DNA from: Bradyrhizobiaceae bacterium Ga0074131
GTDB lineage: Bacteria; Pseudomonadota; Alphaproteobacteria; Rhizobiales; Xanthobacteraceae
DNA: 64,000 bases
NCBI GenBank assembly: GCA_001464035.1
Contig: LNEC01000017.1
Location: 310,001 to 374,000 of the forward strand
Direction: 5' to 3'
The notes below the pieces were generated by a model. The model was not told where the DNA came from and did no database searches. It worked only from the letters and a program-made list of their open reading frames with translations. Position numbers and translations under genes: made by a program. This document shows positions 33,441 to 41,655 of this stretch, piece by piece (the first letter of the stretch is position 1; each line of letters begins with the position of its first letter).

Positions 33441-34220
33441 ATGCGCGGAACGGTTCGAAAAATCTCAATGCCGCGCCGCCTCGTTGCCGATCTCATGCAT
33501 GCCTCGATCGGCGTACCCTTCGTTTCGCTCACCCGCGCACTCGACGTCGGCCCACTACTGGAGGCTCGCGCGCTCGCGGCAGCGCCGCCCGGCTGGGCGG
33601 CGATCTTCGTCAAGGCGTTCGCCCTGGTGGCCAGGGACGAACCGATCCTGCGCACGCTCTACGCCAAATGGCCGTGGCCGAGCTTCTACGAGCTGCCGCG
33701 CAGCATCGCGATGGTTGCGATCGCGCGGGTCGAGGAGGGTCAGGATTGCGTGCTGCCGCAAAAAGTCCCCGGGGGGGACGCACTGGCGCTGACCGAGGTC
33801 GAGGCGCAGATCCGGCAGGCCAAGGATGCGCCGATCGGCGAAGTGCCGGCGTTCCGAAAGATATTGCGGGTGACCCGGCTGCCGTTGCCGCTGCGCCGGC
33901 TGATGTGGCTGGTCGGCCTGAATTTCGGGCGCCAGCGCGCCAACTGGTTCGGCAGCTTTGGCGTGACCTCGGTGGCCGCCTACGGCGCCGGCGAACTGCA
34001 TGCGCTGAGCCCGGGGCCCTTCATCCTCAGTTACGGCGTGGTGTCGCCGGACCAGACCATCGACGTGGTGATTCGCTGGGATCACCGGGTTACCGACGCC
34101 GCCCTGATCGCCAAGACCCTGACCCGACTGGAACAGGTGCTGAACACCGAGATCGCGGCCGAGTTGCGCGGCCAAAGGCATCAGGCGGAGCCCACGCCGG
34201 TCCGGGCGGTCGCGACCTGA
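33441..34220 (+). CDS. Stand-alone 2-oxoacid dehydrogenase acyltransferase-like domain protein
   Basis: A 259-residue protein resembling only the catalytic domain of E2 acyltransferases/chloramphenicol acetyltransferases. GSFGVTSVAAYGAG and SYGVVSPDQTIDVVIRWDHRVTDAALIAKTLTRLE match the E2 core, including the catalytic His in DHRVTD. The Gly that normally follows the motif is Ala here. No lipoyl or E1/E3-binding domain exists. I chose ATG 33441; an upstream ATG at 33375 adds 22 residues of low-quality sequence. The substrate is unknown. Confidence 0.7.
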   Translation: MRGTVRKISMPRRLVADLMHASIGVPFVSLTRALDVGPLLEARALAAAPPGWAAIFVKAFALVARDEPILRTLYAKWPWPSFYELPRSIAMVAIARVEEGQDCVLPQKVPGGDALALTEVEAQIRQAKDAPIGEVPAFRKILRVTRLPLPLRRLMWLVGLNFGRQRANWFGSFGVTSVAAYGAGELHALSPGPFILSYGVVSPDQTIDVVIRWDHRVTDAALIAKTLTRLEQVLNTEIAAELRGQRHQAEPTPVRAVAT

Positions 34221-34232
34221 CGGCCGCAAATC

Positions 34233-34337
34233 CGTCTTTCCGGGGCATCGCGCCAGCGATGGACCTCAGATGCGCAATTGCGCATCGGGAAATCCCGAGA
34301 TTCCGGGGTTCGATGCTTCGCATCGGCCCGGAATGAC
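34233..34337. repeat. Bradyrhizobial-type intergenic palindromic repeat
   Basis: The segment contains TTCCGGGGC and GATTCCGGGGTTCGATGC elements with inverted partners, ending CCGGAATGACGG. A related element lies near 63688. Such elements recur between genes in this group and are not coding. Confidence 0.55.
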
Positions 34338-34369
34338 GGTTCCAGCCTCCGCAACGGGCCCCGTTTCAA

Positions 34370-34398
34370 TTGACATACCAGCGGTTTCTTCCTAGAAA
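34370..34398 (+). promoter_or_regulatory. Probable sigma-70 promoter of rpsD
   Basis: TTGACA at 34370-34375, a 17-base spacer and TAGAAA at 34393-34398. A perfect 9-base-pair palindrome (34381-34402) runs through the -10 box and could be an operator or a DNA hairpin. Confidence 0.6.
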
Positions 34399-34407
34399 CC
34401 GCCTGCT

Positions 34408-34429
34408 CGCGGGCCGTTTTCGGCCCGCG
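34408..34429 (+). other. Hairpin at the predicted 5' end of the rpsD mRNA
   Basis: A perfect 9-base-pair stem (CGCGGGCCG with its complement) and TTTT loop begin about 10 bases after the -10 box, so the hairpin would sit at the start of a leader of roughly 145 bases. It may stabilise the mRNA or take part in ribosomal-protein feedback. It completes the 331-base gene-free stretch before rpsD. Confidence 0.45.
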
Positions 34430-34551
34430 TTGCGTTTCGCGACCCGTGGTCCGTCCCTTCAAGCTTTGGGGGTGGGCCTGTCGGCTCCGGGAAATTCCCG
34501 GCGCACAGGAGGGCGCGTTTCCTCAGGACTCAAACCTTTAAAGAGGACGCG

Positions 34552-35169
34552 ATGACTAAGCGCAGTGAGGCGAAATACAAGATCGATCGCCGTATGGGCC
34601 AGAACATCTGGGGCCGCCCGAAGAGCCCCGTCAACCGCCGCGAATATGGCCCCGGCCAGCACGGCCAGCGCCGCAAGGGCAAGCTCTCCGACTTCGGCGT
34701 GCAGTTGCGCGCCAAGCAGAAGCTGAAGGGCTACTACGCCAACATCTCGGAGCGCCAGTTTCACGGCATTTACGTCGAGGCCGGCCGCATGAAGGGCGAC
34801 ACTGGTGAAAACCTGATCGGCCTGCTCGAGCGCCGTCTCGACACCGTGGTCTATCGCGCCAAGTTCGTCGCCACCATGTTCGCCGCGCGCCAGTTCATCA
34901 ATCACGGCCACATCAAGGTGAACGGCCGCCGCGTCAACATCGCCAGCTACAAGGTCAAGGTCGGCGACCTCATCGAGGTCAAGGAGTCCTCGAAGCAGCT
35001 GGCCGTGGTTCTCGAAGCCAGCCAGCTGTCGGAGCGCGACGTGCCGGACTTCCTCGAAGTCGATCACGGCAAGTTCACGGCGAAGTTCGCCCGCATTCCG
35101 CATCTGTCCGACGTGCCGTTCGCGGTGCAGATGGAGCCGCATCTGATCGTCGAATTCTATTCGCGCTGA
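34552..35169 (+). CDS. rpsD: 30S ribosomal protein S4
   Basis: A 205-residue S4 protein that nucleates assembly of the 30S body. The sequence follows the family throughout: [37 protein letters not shown], the S4 RNA-binding domain [31 protein letters not shown], and LIVEFYSR at the end. AGAGGA precedes the ATG. It stands alone, away from the alpha operon, with its own promoter and a terminator. Confidence 0.97.
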   Translation: MTKRSEAKYKIDRRMGQNIWGRPKSPVNRREYGPGQHGQRRKGKLSDFGVQLRAKQKLKGYYANISERQFHGIYVEAGRMKGDTGENLIGLLERRLDTVVYRAKFVATMFAARQFINHGHIKVNGRRVNIASYKVKVGDLIEVKESSKQLAVVLEASQLSERDVPDFLEVDHGKFTAKFARIPHLSDVPFAVQMEPHLIVEFYSR

Positions 35170-35202
35170 CTTTTTTCAATCGGCGCTGTGCAAGGTCAAA
35201 AG

Positions 35203-35226
35203 GCCCCGGTTTTACCGGGGCTTTTT
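35203..35226 (+). terminator. Rho-independent terminator of rpsD
   Basis: An 8-base-pair GC stem (GCCCCGGT with its complement), a three-base loop and a run of five T. It lies 33 bases after the rpsD stop. Confidence 0.9.
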
Positions 35227-35228
35227 CG

Positions 35229-35262
35229 TGATGCCGCGGGCTTGTCCCGGGCATTCACATCT
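35229..35262. repeat. Short palindromic intergenic repeat
   Basis: The element ATGCCGCGGGCTTGTCCCGG and its continuation forms a hairpin and resembles the element at 41471-41493. Both belong to the common GGGC-TTGT-CCCGG type of intergenic repeat of this bacterial group. Confidence 0.5.
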
Positions 35263-35359
35263 TTATGGTCACGCTGGCAAACAAGCCGTGTATGGCCGCG
35301 GATACGGACGCGGAGAAACGCTCGCGTGGTCAGCCGAGACATATTGAAGAGGGTTCATA

Positions 35360-36430
35360 ATGGCGTATTACACCCCTCCCCCGCCCGATCCAACAGCGGC
35401 ACCGGTCCGCATCAACCTGCTGTCGGACACGCAGACCCGCCCGACAACAGGGATGCGCGAGGCGATCGCGCGCGCCGAGGTCGGCGACGAGCAGATCGGC
35501 GACGACCCGACCGTGAACCTCTTGTGCGAGCGCGTGGCCGATCTGCTCGGCAAGCAGGCTGCCGTGTTCATGCCCTCCGGCACCATGTGCAACGTCGCGG
35601 CGACCCTGGTGCATTGCCGGCCCGGCGACGAAATCCTGGCGCATGAGACCGCGCATATCATTGCCCGCGAGGGTGGCGCCCATGCTGCCCTTGGCGGCTT
35701 CCAGATCACGCCACTGTCCGGCGCCGACGGACAGTTCTCGCCGGCCACCTTTCGCGCGGCTATTCATCCACGCAGCCGCTACCAGCCGCCGCAGACGGTG
35801 GTCAGCGTCGAACAAACCGCCAATATCGGCGGCGGCACGATCTGGAAGAAGGCCGCGCTCGATGAGGTCGTGCAGATCGCCAAGCAGAACGGCATGGCCA
35901 CCCACATGGACGGCGCGCGGCTTCTGAATGCCTGCGTGGCCACTGATATCAGCGCCCGCGATATGGCGGCGGGCTGGGATTCGGCCTGGATCGACTTTTC
36001 AAAGGGACTCGGCGCGCCGATCGGCGGCGTAATGGCCGGCAGCAGCGATTTCATCGACGAGGTCTGGCGCTGGAAGCAGCGCCTGGGCGGATCGATGCGC
36101 CAGGCCGGGGTTTGCGCCGCGGCCTGCGTCTATGCCCTCGACCACCATGTCGATCGCCTTGCGGACGATCACGCCAACGCCCGCGCGCTGGCGCGGGGAC
36201 TGTCGCAGATCCAGGGCATCGAGGTGCAGCAGCCCGAGACCAATCTGGTGTTCTTCAAGCCCGACGGTGCCGGCGTCAGCGGCGACGACATGGTCAAGGC
36301 GTTGCGCCAGCGCGGCGTGCTGCTCGCCATGATGGACGGCCGCATCAGGGCCTGCACCCATCTCGACGTTTCCGCCGGCATGATCGAGGAGACGGTCGGG
36401 CTGGTGCGCGAGATCGTGCGGGGCGCGTAG
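35360..36430 (+). CDS. ltaE: Low-specificity L-threonine aldolase
   Basis: A 356-residue PLP enzyme that splits threonine or allo-threonine into glycine and acetaldehyde. It shows LLSDTQTRPTTGMREAI, AEVGDEQIGDDPTVNLLCE, MPSGTMCNVA, the PLP-contacting HMDGARLLNA and the Schiff-base lysine Lys215 in DFSKGLGAPIGG. The length is normal. It follows the rpsD terminator, so it is transcribed alone. A long palindromic repeat follows the gene. Confidence 0.93.
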   Translation: MAYYTPPPPDPTAAPVRINLLSDTQTRPTTGMREAIARAEVGDEQIGDDPTVNLLCERVADLLGKQAAVFMPSGTMCNVAATLVHCRPGDEILAHETAHIIAREGGAHAALGGFQITPLSGADGQFSPATFRAAIHPRSRYQPPQTVVSVEQTANIGGGTIWKKAALDEVVQIAKQNGMATHMDGARLLNACVATDISARDMAAGWDSAWIDFSKGLGAPIGGVMAGSSDFIDEVWRWKQRLGGSMRQAGVCAAACVYALDHHVDRLADDHANARALARGLSQIQGIEVQQPETNLVFFKPDGAGVSGDDMVKALRQRGVLLAMMDGRIRACTHLDVSAGMIEETVGLVREIVRGA

Positions 36431-36448
36431 GGTAGCAGCTCTATCCGT

Positions 36449-36534
36449 CGTCATTGCGAGGAGCGCTTGCGACGAAGCAATCCATCTCGCAGCAGAAAGA
36501 AAGAATGGATTGCTTCGCTTCGCTCGCAATGACG
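36449..36534. repeat. Palindromic intergenic repeat (REP-like)
   Basis: The ends CGTCATTGCGAG (36449-36460) and CTCGCAATGACG (36523-36534) are perfect inverted copies. The inner parts GAAGCAATCCAT and ATGGATTGCTTC also pair. The whole element folds into a long hairpin. This is a well-known dispersed repeat type in Bradyrhizobium-like genomes. Here it lies between two convergent genes and may help end transcription. Confidence 0.8.
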
Positions 36535-36593
36535 GATTGGGAGCCGTGCCAAATATCAACGGCTGCCTCGTCGCATGAGAATTAAGGCCGCCC

Positions 36594-37043
36594 TCACCCC
36601 TTGCGGGTGTGACCCCAAGTCTCGTCCCAGTCGTGGCCCGCAGCGTCGATGACGCGGCCGTCGGCCTCGAAGAACTTGTTGGGGACCTGAAAGATCGCCA
36701 GCATCAGCCCACCCTTGGGACACCATGCGACGTGGCGGCTGCCCTGTTCACGCCAGATGAATTCCCCCGCCTTGCATTCGATGCCCTGCGCAGGCCCTTC
36801 CTTGTCGACCAGGCTGCCCTCGAGCACATAGGTCTGCTCGATATTGACGTGCTCATGGTCGGGCAGCACCGCGCCGGGTTGAAAGCGCATCAGCGCGGTC
36901 ATCAGGCCGGTCGTGTGATCGAACAACAGCGTCTTGGCCTCGCAGCCGGGGAAGCGCGTCTGCTGCCATTCCATCGTTTCAGGGCGAACGAGGTGGGAAT
37001 GCGTCTCGGTGGTGTGCGAGTCCTGCGGCGTCACAGCGTCCAT
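36594..37043 (-). CDS. Cupin domain protein
   Basis: A 149-residue single-domain cupin. Motif 1 is PGAVLPDHEHVNIEQTYVLEG, carrying two metal-binding His and a Glu; motif 2 is CKAGEFIWREQGSRHVAW with the last His. This layout matches small cupins such as anti-sigma ChrR-like sensors or dioxygenase-like proteins. The start at 37043 has GGAAGG upstream; the longer frame to 37172 has none. It stands alone between convergent genes. Function is unknown. Confidence 0.8.
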   Translation of the reverse strand: MDAVTPQDSHTTETHSHLVRPETMEWQQTRFPGCEAKTLLFDHTTGLMTALMRFQPGAVLPDHEHVNIEQTYVLEGSLVDKEGPAQGIECKAGEFIWREQGSRHVAWCPKGGLMLAIFQVPNKFFEADGRVIDAAGHDWDETWGHTRKG

Positions 37044-37202
37044 GGCGCGGCTTCCTTCCATTTCTTGTTGTCGCAGCCATGATAGCAGCTTCGCCCGCGC
37101 CCGCCAGCCAGCGCTTAGGCCAATCGACCCCGCTTCGCATCGCAACAAAGAGGCAGCCTCCGCTGGCCGCAATGGCCATCAGCGATCAAGCGCCGGGCCG
37201 GC

Positions 37203-37757
37203 TCAATCGGCACAAGGGCTGCCCACCTCAGCCAGCGCCTGCGCATGCAGGACGGCGCTCTCGTTCGAGAAGCAACAGAAGGTGATGCGAGTTACCGATG
37301 GGGCCGCGGCCAGCGCGTCGACCGTTGCCGAGACCGCGATGCGGGCCGCACGATCCGCGGGAAAGCGATAGATGCCGGTGGAAATCGCGGCAAAGGCAAC
37401 CGAGGCAAGGCCGTGCTTCTGGCACAGTTCGATGGCACGGGCGTAGCACGATGCCAGCGCCTCATCGATCGCGCGGCCTCCCCCGTTCCAAACCGGACCA
37501 ACGGCATGAATGACATGGCGCGCCGGCAGGCGATAACCCTTGGTAATTTTGGCGCCGCCGGTTTTACATCCGTGCAGCATGCGGCATTCCATTGCCAGCT
37601 CCGGCCCTGCCGCACGGTGGATCGCGCCATCGACACCGCCCCCGCCGAGCAGGGACGAATTGGCGGCGTTGACGATGGCGTCAACGCGCAACGTCGTGAT
37701 GTCGGCGACGACCGTTTCGAGACGCGCCGCGCCGAGCTGGCGTGACGCCAGGCTCAG
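37203..37757 (-). CDS. Macro domain protein (O-acetyl-ADP-ribose deacetylase-like)
   Basis: The macro fold is plain: [41 protein letters not shown] and the [15 protein letters not shown] loop that holds the ADP-ribose phosphates. The frame carries the usual first strand ([12 protein letters not shown]) upstream of the first common start codon, TTG 37691, but no ATG or GTG exists there. A CTG at 37757 overlaps the grxD stop as CTGA, where relatives would be expected to show ATGA. I therefore extend the gene to 37757; a TTG start at 37691 would remove strand one. The likely role is removal of ADP-ribose or O-acetyl-ADP-ribose. Confidence 0.75.
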   Translation of the reverse strand: MSLASRQLGAARLETVVADITTLRVDAIVNAANSSLLGGGGVDGAIHRAAGPELAMECRMLHGCKTGGAKITKGYRLPARHVIHAVGPVWNGGGRAIDEALASCYARAIELCQKHGLASVAFAAISTGIYRFPADRAARIAVSATVDALAAAPSVTRITFCCFSNESAVLHAQALAEVGSPCAD

Positions 37758-38092
37758 GCAGAGGCCGCCGCGTTGACCACCACACCCTTGTCGGCCAACA
37801 GCTGCTGCAGCTCGCCGGCCTGGAACATCTCGCGGATGATGTCACAGCCCCCGACAAACTCGCCCTTGACGTAGAGTTGCGGAATGGTCGGCCAGTTTGA
37901 ATAGGTCTTGATGCCGTCACGCAGGTCGGCGGATTCCAGCACGTTGAGGCCCTTGTAGCCCACCCCGACGTGGTCGAGGATCTGGACGACCTGACCGGAA
38001 AAACCGCACTGCGGGAACTGAGGCGTCCCCTTCATGAACAGCACGACGTCGTTCGACTTCACTTCATTGTCGATAAATTGCTCGATGCTCAT
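37754..38092 (-). CDS. grxD: Monothiol glutaredoxin (Grx4/GrxD type)
   Basis: A 112-residue class II monothiol glutaredoxin with the active site CGFS at Cys29, preceded by [13 protein letters not shown], and the glutathione-binding [23 protein letters not shown]. Such proteins carry [2Fe-2S] clusters with BolA partners. A bolA gene lies 2.6 kb upstream on the same strand, with egtB and egtD between them on the other strand. AAGGA precedes the ATG at 38092. The 272-base gap to egtB holds divergent promoters. Confidence 0.95.
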   Translation of the reverse strand: MSIEQFIDNEVKSNDVVLFMKGTPQFPQCGFSGQVVQILDHVGVGYKGLNVLESADLRDGIKTYSNWPTIPQLYVKGEFVGGCDIIREMFQAGELQQLLADKGVVVNAAASA

Positions 38093-38364
38093 TTTCGCGT
38101 CCTTTTGCGGCATAGCCCTGCAGGCCGGCAACAGCCCATTAAACCCGACATTGCCTATATATGTACCCCAAACCGTTGTGCATCCAAAGTAAAATGGCGA
38201 GGGCCGAGCTTGTCGTCAAGAAACGACACGGGCCATAGCCTAAGGACACCGAAACCATAGACGCAAGGAGGCTTTTATCTCGCGCGGGACCTCCTATCTA
38301 GGACAGACTGATATCGGGGAACCCATGCGCCGGTGCAACGTTCTTTCCCCAATCGGAGAATCCA

Positions 38365-39621
38365 GTGACGAAACCAGCATCCGCTGCGGCCGCGTCTGCC
38401 GCCCCTTGCCCGTCAATGTTCTCCGATTCTGGCAGCCTCGCCGGGGACCTGGCGGAAGCCTTCTTGACGGTCCGCAACGAGACCGAGCGCCGCGCCGCCC
38501 CTCTGAGCCCCGAAGACCAGCTCATTCAGTCCATGCCGGACGCCAGCCCGGCGAAATGGCACCGCGCGCATACCACGTGGTTCTTCGAGCAATTCCTGCT
38601 CGGCGAGCACTGCGACGGCTATAAGCCATTCCACCCCGACTACGCCTTCCTGTTCAATTCCTACTATGTCAGCGCCGGACCGCGGCACGCCCGCCATGAG
38701 CGCGGCCATCTGACCCGCCCCGGCGCGGATGAAATCACCGCCTACCGCCGCCATGTCGACGCCGCGGTGGTGAAATTCTTCCAGACCGCGCGTGAGGACG
38801 TCCTGACCGGGCTCGTGCCGCTGGTCGAAGTGGGGCTCAATCACGAGCAGCAGCATCAGGAGTTGATGCTGACCGACATCCTGCACGCCTTCGCGCAGAA
38901 CCCGATTCCGCCGGCTTACGATCCGGCGTGGACCTTCCCGGCTGCAACCCGAACCGGCGGCGAATGGGTCACGCTCAACGAGGGTATCCACACCGTCGGG
39001 CATACCGACGACAGCTTCCATTTCGACAACGAAAGACCCGCGCACCGCGCGCTGGTCGGCCCCGTGAAGCTGGCGCGCAACCTCATCACCAATGCGGAAT
39101 GGCTCGCCTTCATGCAAGACGGTGGCTACACCACCCCCACGCTGTGGTTGATGGACGGATTTGCCGCGGTCGGCAACGAAGGTTGGCAGGCGCCGGGTCA
39201 TTGGCGCCAGATCTACGGCGATTGGCAAATCATGACGTTGGCGGGACTGGAGCCGGTCGATCCGTCAGCCCCGGTGTGCCACGTCAGCTATTACGAAGCC
39301 GACGCGTTCGCGCGCTGGAGCGGCAGGCATCTGCCGACCGAAATGGAATGGGAAGTCGCCGCACGGGCGGGGCAGCTCAACGACGCCTTTGGCATCGTGT
39401 GGCAATGGACCCGCAGCGCCTATTCCCCCTACCCCGGTTATCGCGCCATGGAAGGCGCGCTCGGCGAATACAACGGCAAGTTCATGGTCAACCAACTGGT
39501 GTTGCGCGGTTCCTCGCTTGCAACCCCTGAGGGCCACAGCCGTATGACCTATCGCAACTTCTTTTATCCGCATCATCGCTGGCAATTCACGGGGCTTCGG
39601 CTCGCCGACTACATCCTCTGA
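38365..39621 (+). CDS. egtB: Ergothioneine biosynthesis sulfoxide synthase EgtB
   Basis: A 418-residue non-haem iron enzyme that joins hercynine to cysteine or gamma-glutamylcysteine with oxygen. An N-terminal DinB-like helical domain carries WHRAHTTWFFE and NHEQQHQELMLTD, the iron-ligand histidines. A C-terminal formylglycine-generating-enzyme domain shows PVCHVSYYEADAFARWSG, LPTEMEWEVAA and a closing RNFFYPHHRWQFTGLRLA. It starts at GTG 38365 with GGAGA seven bases before it. It is followed by egtD; egtA, egtC and egtE are not in the window. Confidence 0.93.
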   Translation: MTKPASAAAASAAPCPSMFSDSGSLAGDLAEAFLTVRNETERRAAPLSPEDQLIQSMPDASPAKWHRAHTTWFFEQFLLGEHCDGYKPFHPDYAFLFNSYYVSAGPRHARHERGHLTRPGADEITAYRRHVDAAVVKFFQTAREDVLTGLVPLVEVGLNHEQQHQELMLTDILHAFAQNPIPPAYDPAWTFPAATRTGGEWVTLNEGIHTVGHTDDSFHFDNERPAHRALVGPVKLARNLITNAEWLAFMQDGGYTTPTLWLMDGFAAVGNEGWQAPGHWRQIYGDWQIMTLAGLEPVDPSAPVCHVSYYEADAFARWSGRHLPTEMEWEVAARAGQLNDAFGIVWQWTRSAYSPYPGYRAMEGALGEYNGKFMVNQLVLRGSSLATPEGHSRMTYRNFFYPHHRWQFTGLRLADYIL

Positions 39622-39666
39622 TCCTTCAAATTCAATCGCGCCGGAAAGCGCGTCCAGGAGATCGTC

Positions 39667-40638
39667 ATGACCGTGCATGCCCCCGCTTTGGCCAAAGCGC
39701 ATCATCTCGACGAGCAGACCTCGGCGTTCGCCGGCGATGTGATCGAAGGGTTGTCGCAGCACCCCAAGCGGCTGTCCCCGAAATATTTCTATGACGCCGC
39801 GGGCTCCGAGCTGTTCGAGCAGATCACGGTACTCCCGGAATATTACCCGACCCGCACCGAACTGGGGATCTTGCGCGAGCGGGCCGGCGAGATCGGATCG
39901 ATCGTTCCCAGGGGCGCCGCACTGGTGGAATTCGGCGCCGGCGCGACCACCAAGGTCCGGCTGCTGCTGGCGCAATGCGCGTTCGGCGCCTACGTCCCCG
40001 TCGACATATCGGGCGATTTCCTCAAAGCCCAAGCCGACGCGCTGCGCCGCGATTTCCCTGATCTCGACGTCTATCCGGTTACCGCGGATTTCACCGCGCC
40101 GTTCGATCTGCCCGCTGCCGTCAGGGGCATGCCGAAGGTCGGATTTTTTCCGGGTTCGACGCTCGGCAATTTCGAACCGCATGAAGCCAGCGCGTTCATG
40201 CGCAGCGCCCGCGAAATTCTTGGGCAAGGCGCGCAGATGGTGATCGGCGTCGACCTCGAAAAGGACGAGCGCGTGCTGTATGATGCGTATAACGACGCCG
40301 CCGGCGTCACCGCGCGCTTCAATCTCAACGTAATGGTCCGCATCAACCGCGAACTCGGCGGCAACTTCGACATTTCCCGGTTCACCCATCGCTCGATCTA
40401 TAATCGGGAGCGTCACCGCATCGAAATGCACCTGATCAGCCGCAAGGCGCAGACGGTGCGGGTGCTGGGCCGCAGTTTCACGTTCCGCCCGGGCGAAACC
40501 ATCCACACCGAGAGCAGCTACAAATACAGCCTCGATCGCTTCGCCGCGCTGGCGCGCGGCTCGGGCTGGACGGTGCGACAGTCATGGACCGACCCGGCCA
40601 GGATGTTCTCGGTTCACGTGCTGGTGGCGTCGGACTGA
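39667..40638 (+). CDS. egtD: L-histidine N-alpha-methyltransferase EgtD
   Basis: A 323-residue SAM-dependent methyltransferase that trimethylates histidine to hercynine, the first step to ergothioneine. PKYFYDAAGSELFEQITVLPEYYPTRTE is the family's opening, followed by the SAM site LVEFGAGATTKVRLLL and VDISGDFL, then GFFPGSTLGNF and the late LISRKAQTV. The gene follows egtB by 45 bases on the same strand, so the two enzymes form an operon. Confidence 0.95.
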   Translation: MTVHAPALAKAHHLDEQTSAFAGDVIEGLSQHPKRLSPKYFYDAAGSELFEQITVLPEYYPTRTELGILRERAGEIGSIVPRGAALVEFGAGATTKVRLLLAQCAFGAYVPVDISGDFLKAQADALRRDFPDLDVYPVTADFTAPFDLPAAVRGMPKVGFFPGSTLGNFEPHEASAFMRSAREILGQGAQMVIGVDLEKDERVLYDAYNDAAGVTARFNLNVMVRINRELGGNFDISRFTHRSIYNRERHRIEMHLISRKAQTVRVLGRSFTFRPGETIHTESSYKYSLDRFAALARGSGWTVRQSWTDPARMFSVHVLVASD

Positions 40639-40674
40639 GATTCCGCGGCAGAGCGGGAGGACAGGAAATCCGCT

Positions 40675-40914
40675 CTAGCTGCCGTCCGGGACCCCGGTCT
40701 GCAGCGCCAACGCGTGCAGCACCCCGCCCATCTGGCCCTTCAGCGACTGATAGACGATCTGGTGCTGCTGGACCCGGGATTTGCCCCGGAACGACTCCGA
40801 GATCACGGTCGCGGCATAATGGTCGCCGTCGCCGGCCAGATCGCGGATCGTCACCTCGGCGTCGGGGATCGCTGCCTTGATCATCGATTCGATATCGTGG
40901 GCGTCCATCGGCAT
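40675..40914 (-). CDS. BolA family protein
   Basis: A 79-residue BolA-fold protein. AHDIESMIKAAIPDAEVTIRDLAGDGDHYAATVISESFRG and the invariant His in the helix VQQHQIVYQSL match the short BolA/IbaG type that coordinates an iron-sulfur cluster with CGFS glutaredoxins. I chose ATG 40914 with GGAG nine bases upstream; the reading frame continues to 40989. It is convergent with egtD and in the same strand series as purL and grxD. Confidence 0.88.
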   Translation of the reverse strand: MPMDAHDIESMIKAAIPDAEVTIRDLAGDGDHYAATVISESFRGKSRVQQHQIVYQSLKGQMGGVLHALALQTGVPDGS

Positions 40915-41093
40915 CCAGTAAATCTCCAATCGGGCGTTCCGAATCGCAGCCGGCTTCGCGGCGGCTGGGGCAGAACTTAGCGCGGACACCCTTCTGGGTC
41001 ACGCTTTGTCGCACTATATTCCCGATCCAATCCTTGCAAATCCCCGGGATCGTAGGCCACGATCACAACGGGCTGACCGAAGAGGCTGTACCC

Positions 41094-41453
41094 ATGAAAC
41101 TTCCCGGACCCGACCATCCCATCACCATTACGCCGAATCCGAAGCGGGTTCGCGTCTCCGCCGGCGGCGTTGTGGTCGCCGACACCACCCGTGCCCTGAC
41201 GCTGAAAGAAGCGAGCTATCCCGCCGTCCAATATGTACCGCGCGGCGACGCCAACATGGCGCTATTAACTCGTACCGACCGCGTGACGCATTGTCCCTAC
41301 AAGGGAGATGCGACATATTTTAGCATCAGTACCGGCGCCAAGATGTTGGAGAATTCGATCTGGAGTTATGAGACGCCGTTCCCGGCGATGGCCGAGATAA
41401 CCGGCCATCTGGCGTTCTATCCGGACAAGGTGACGATCGAGGAGGTCGGCTGA
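41094..41453 (+). CDS. DUF427 family protein
   Basis: A 119-residue protein with the DUF427 pattern: PNPKRVRVSAGGVVVADTTRALTLKEASYPAVQYVPR, then THCPYKGDATYFSI and AFYPDKVTI. The fold is a small beta barrel of unknown function, common in actinobacteria and proteobacteria. AGAGGC lies upstream of the ATG at 41094. It is divergent from bolA and precedes a membrane acyltransferase, with a palindromic repeat between them. Confidence 0.85.
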   Translation: MKLPGPDHPITITPNPKRVRVSAGGVVVADTTRALTLKEASYPAVQYVPRGDANMALLTRTDRVTHCPYKGDATYFSISTGAKMLENSIWSYETPFPAMAEITGHLAFYPDKVTIEEVG

Positions 41454-41470
41454 GCACCTAATCACCCCTT

Positions 41471-41493
41471 ATGGCCGGGCCTGTCCCGGCCAT
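41471..41493. repeat. Palindromic intergenic repeat
   Basis: ATGGCCGGG and CCCGGCCAT form a perfect 9-base-pair hairpin around CCTGT, 18 bases after the DUF427 stop. It is of the same type as the element near 35229 and could act as a weak terminator. Confidence 0.65.
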
Positions 41494-41655
41494 CCACGTC
41501 CTTAACAGGGGCATGATAAGAAAAACGTGAAACGCCCGGCGCAAGGCCAGCATTCCGACTGCGCGGTTGCATCGGCGCTTGTGCCGCGACATTGGGCCTT
41601 GCCCAATTCGGTTCCCGGCGGCACCATCGCGCCACTTCCACTTGCCGGGTCACGC

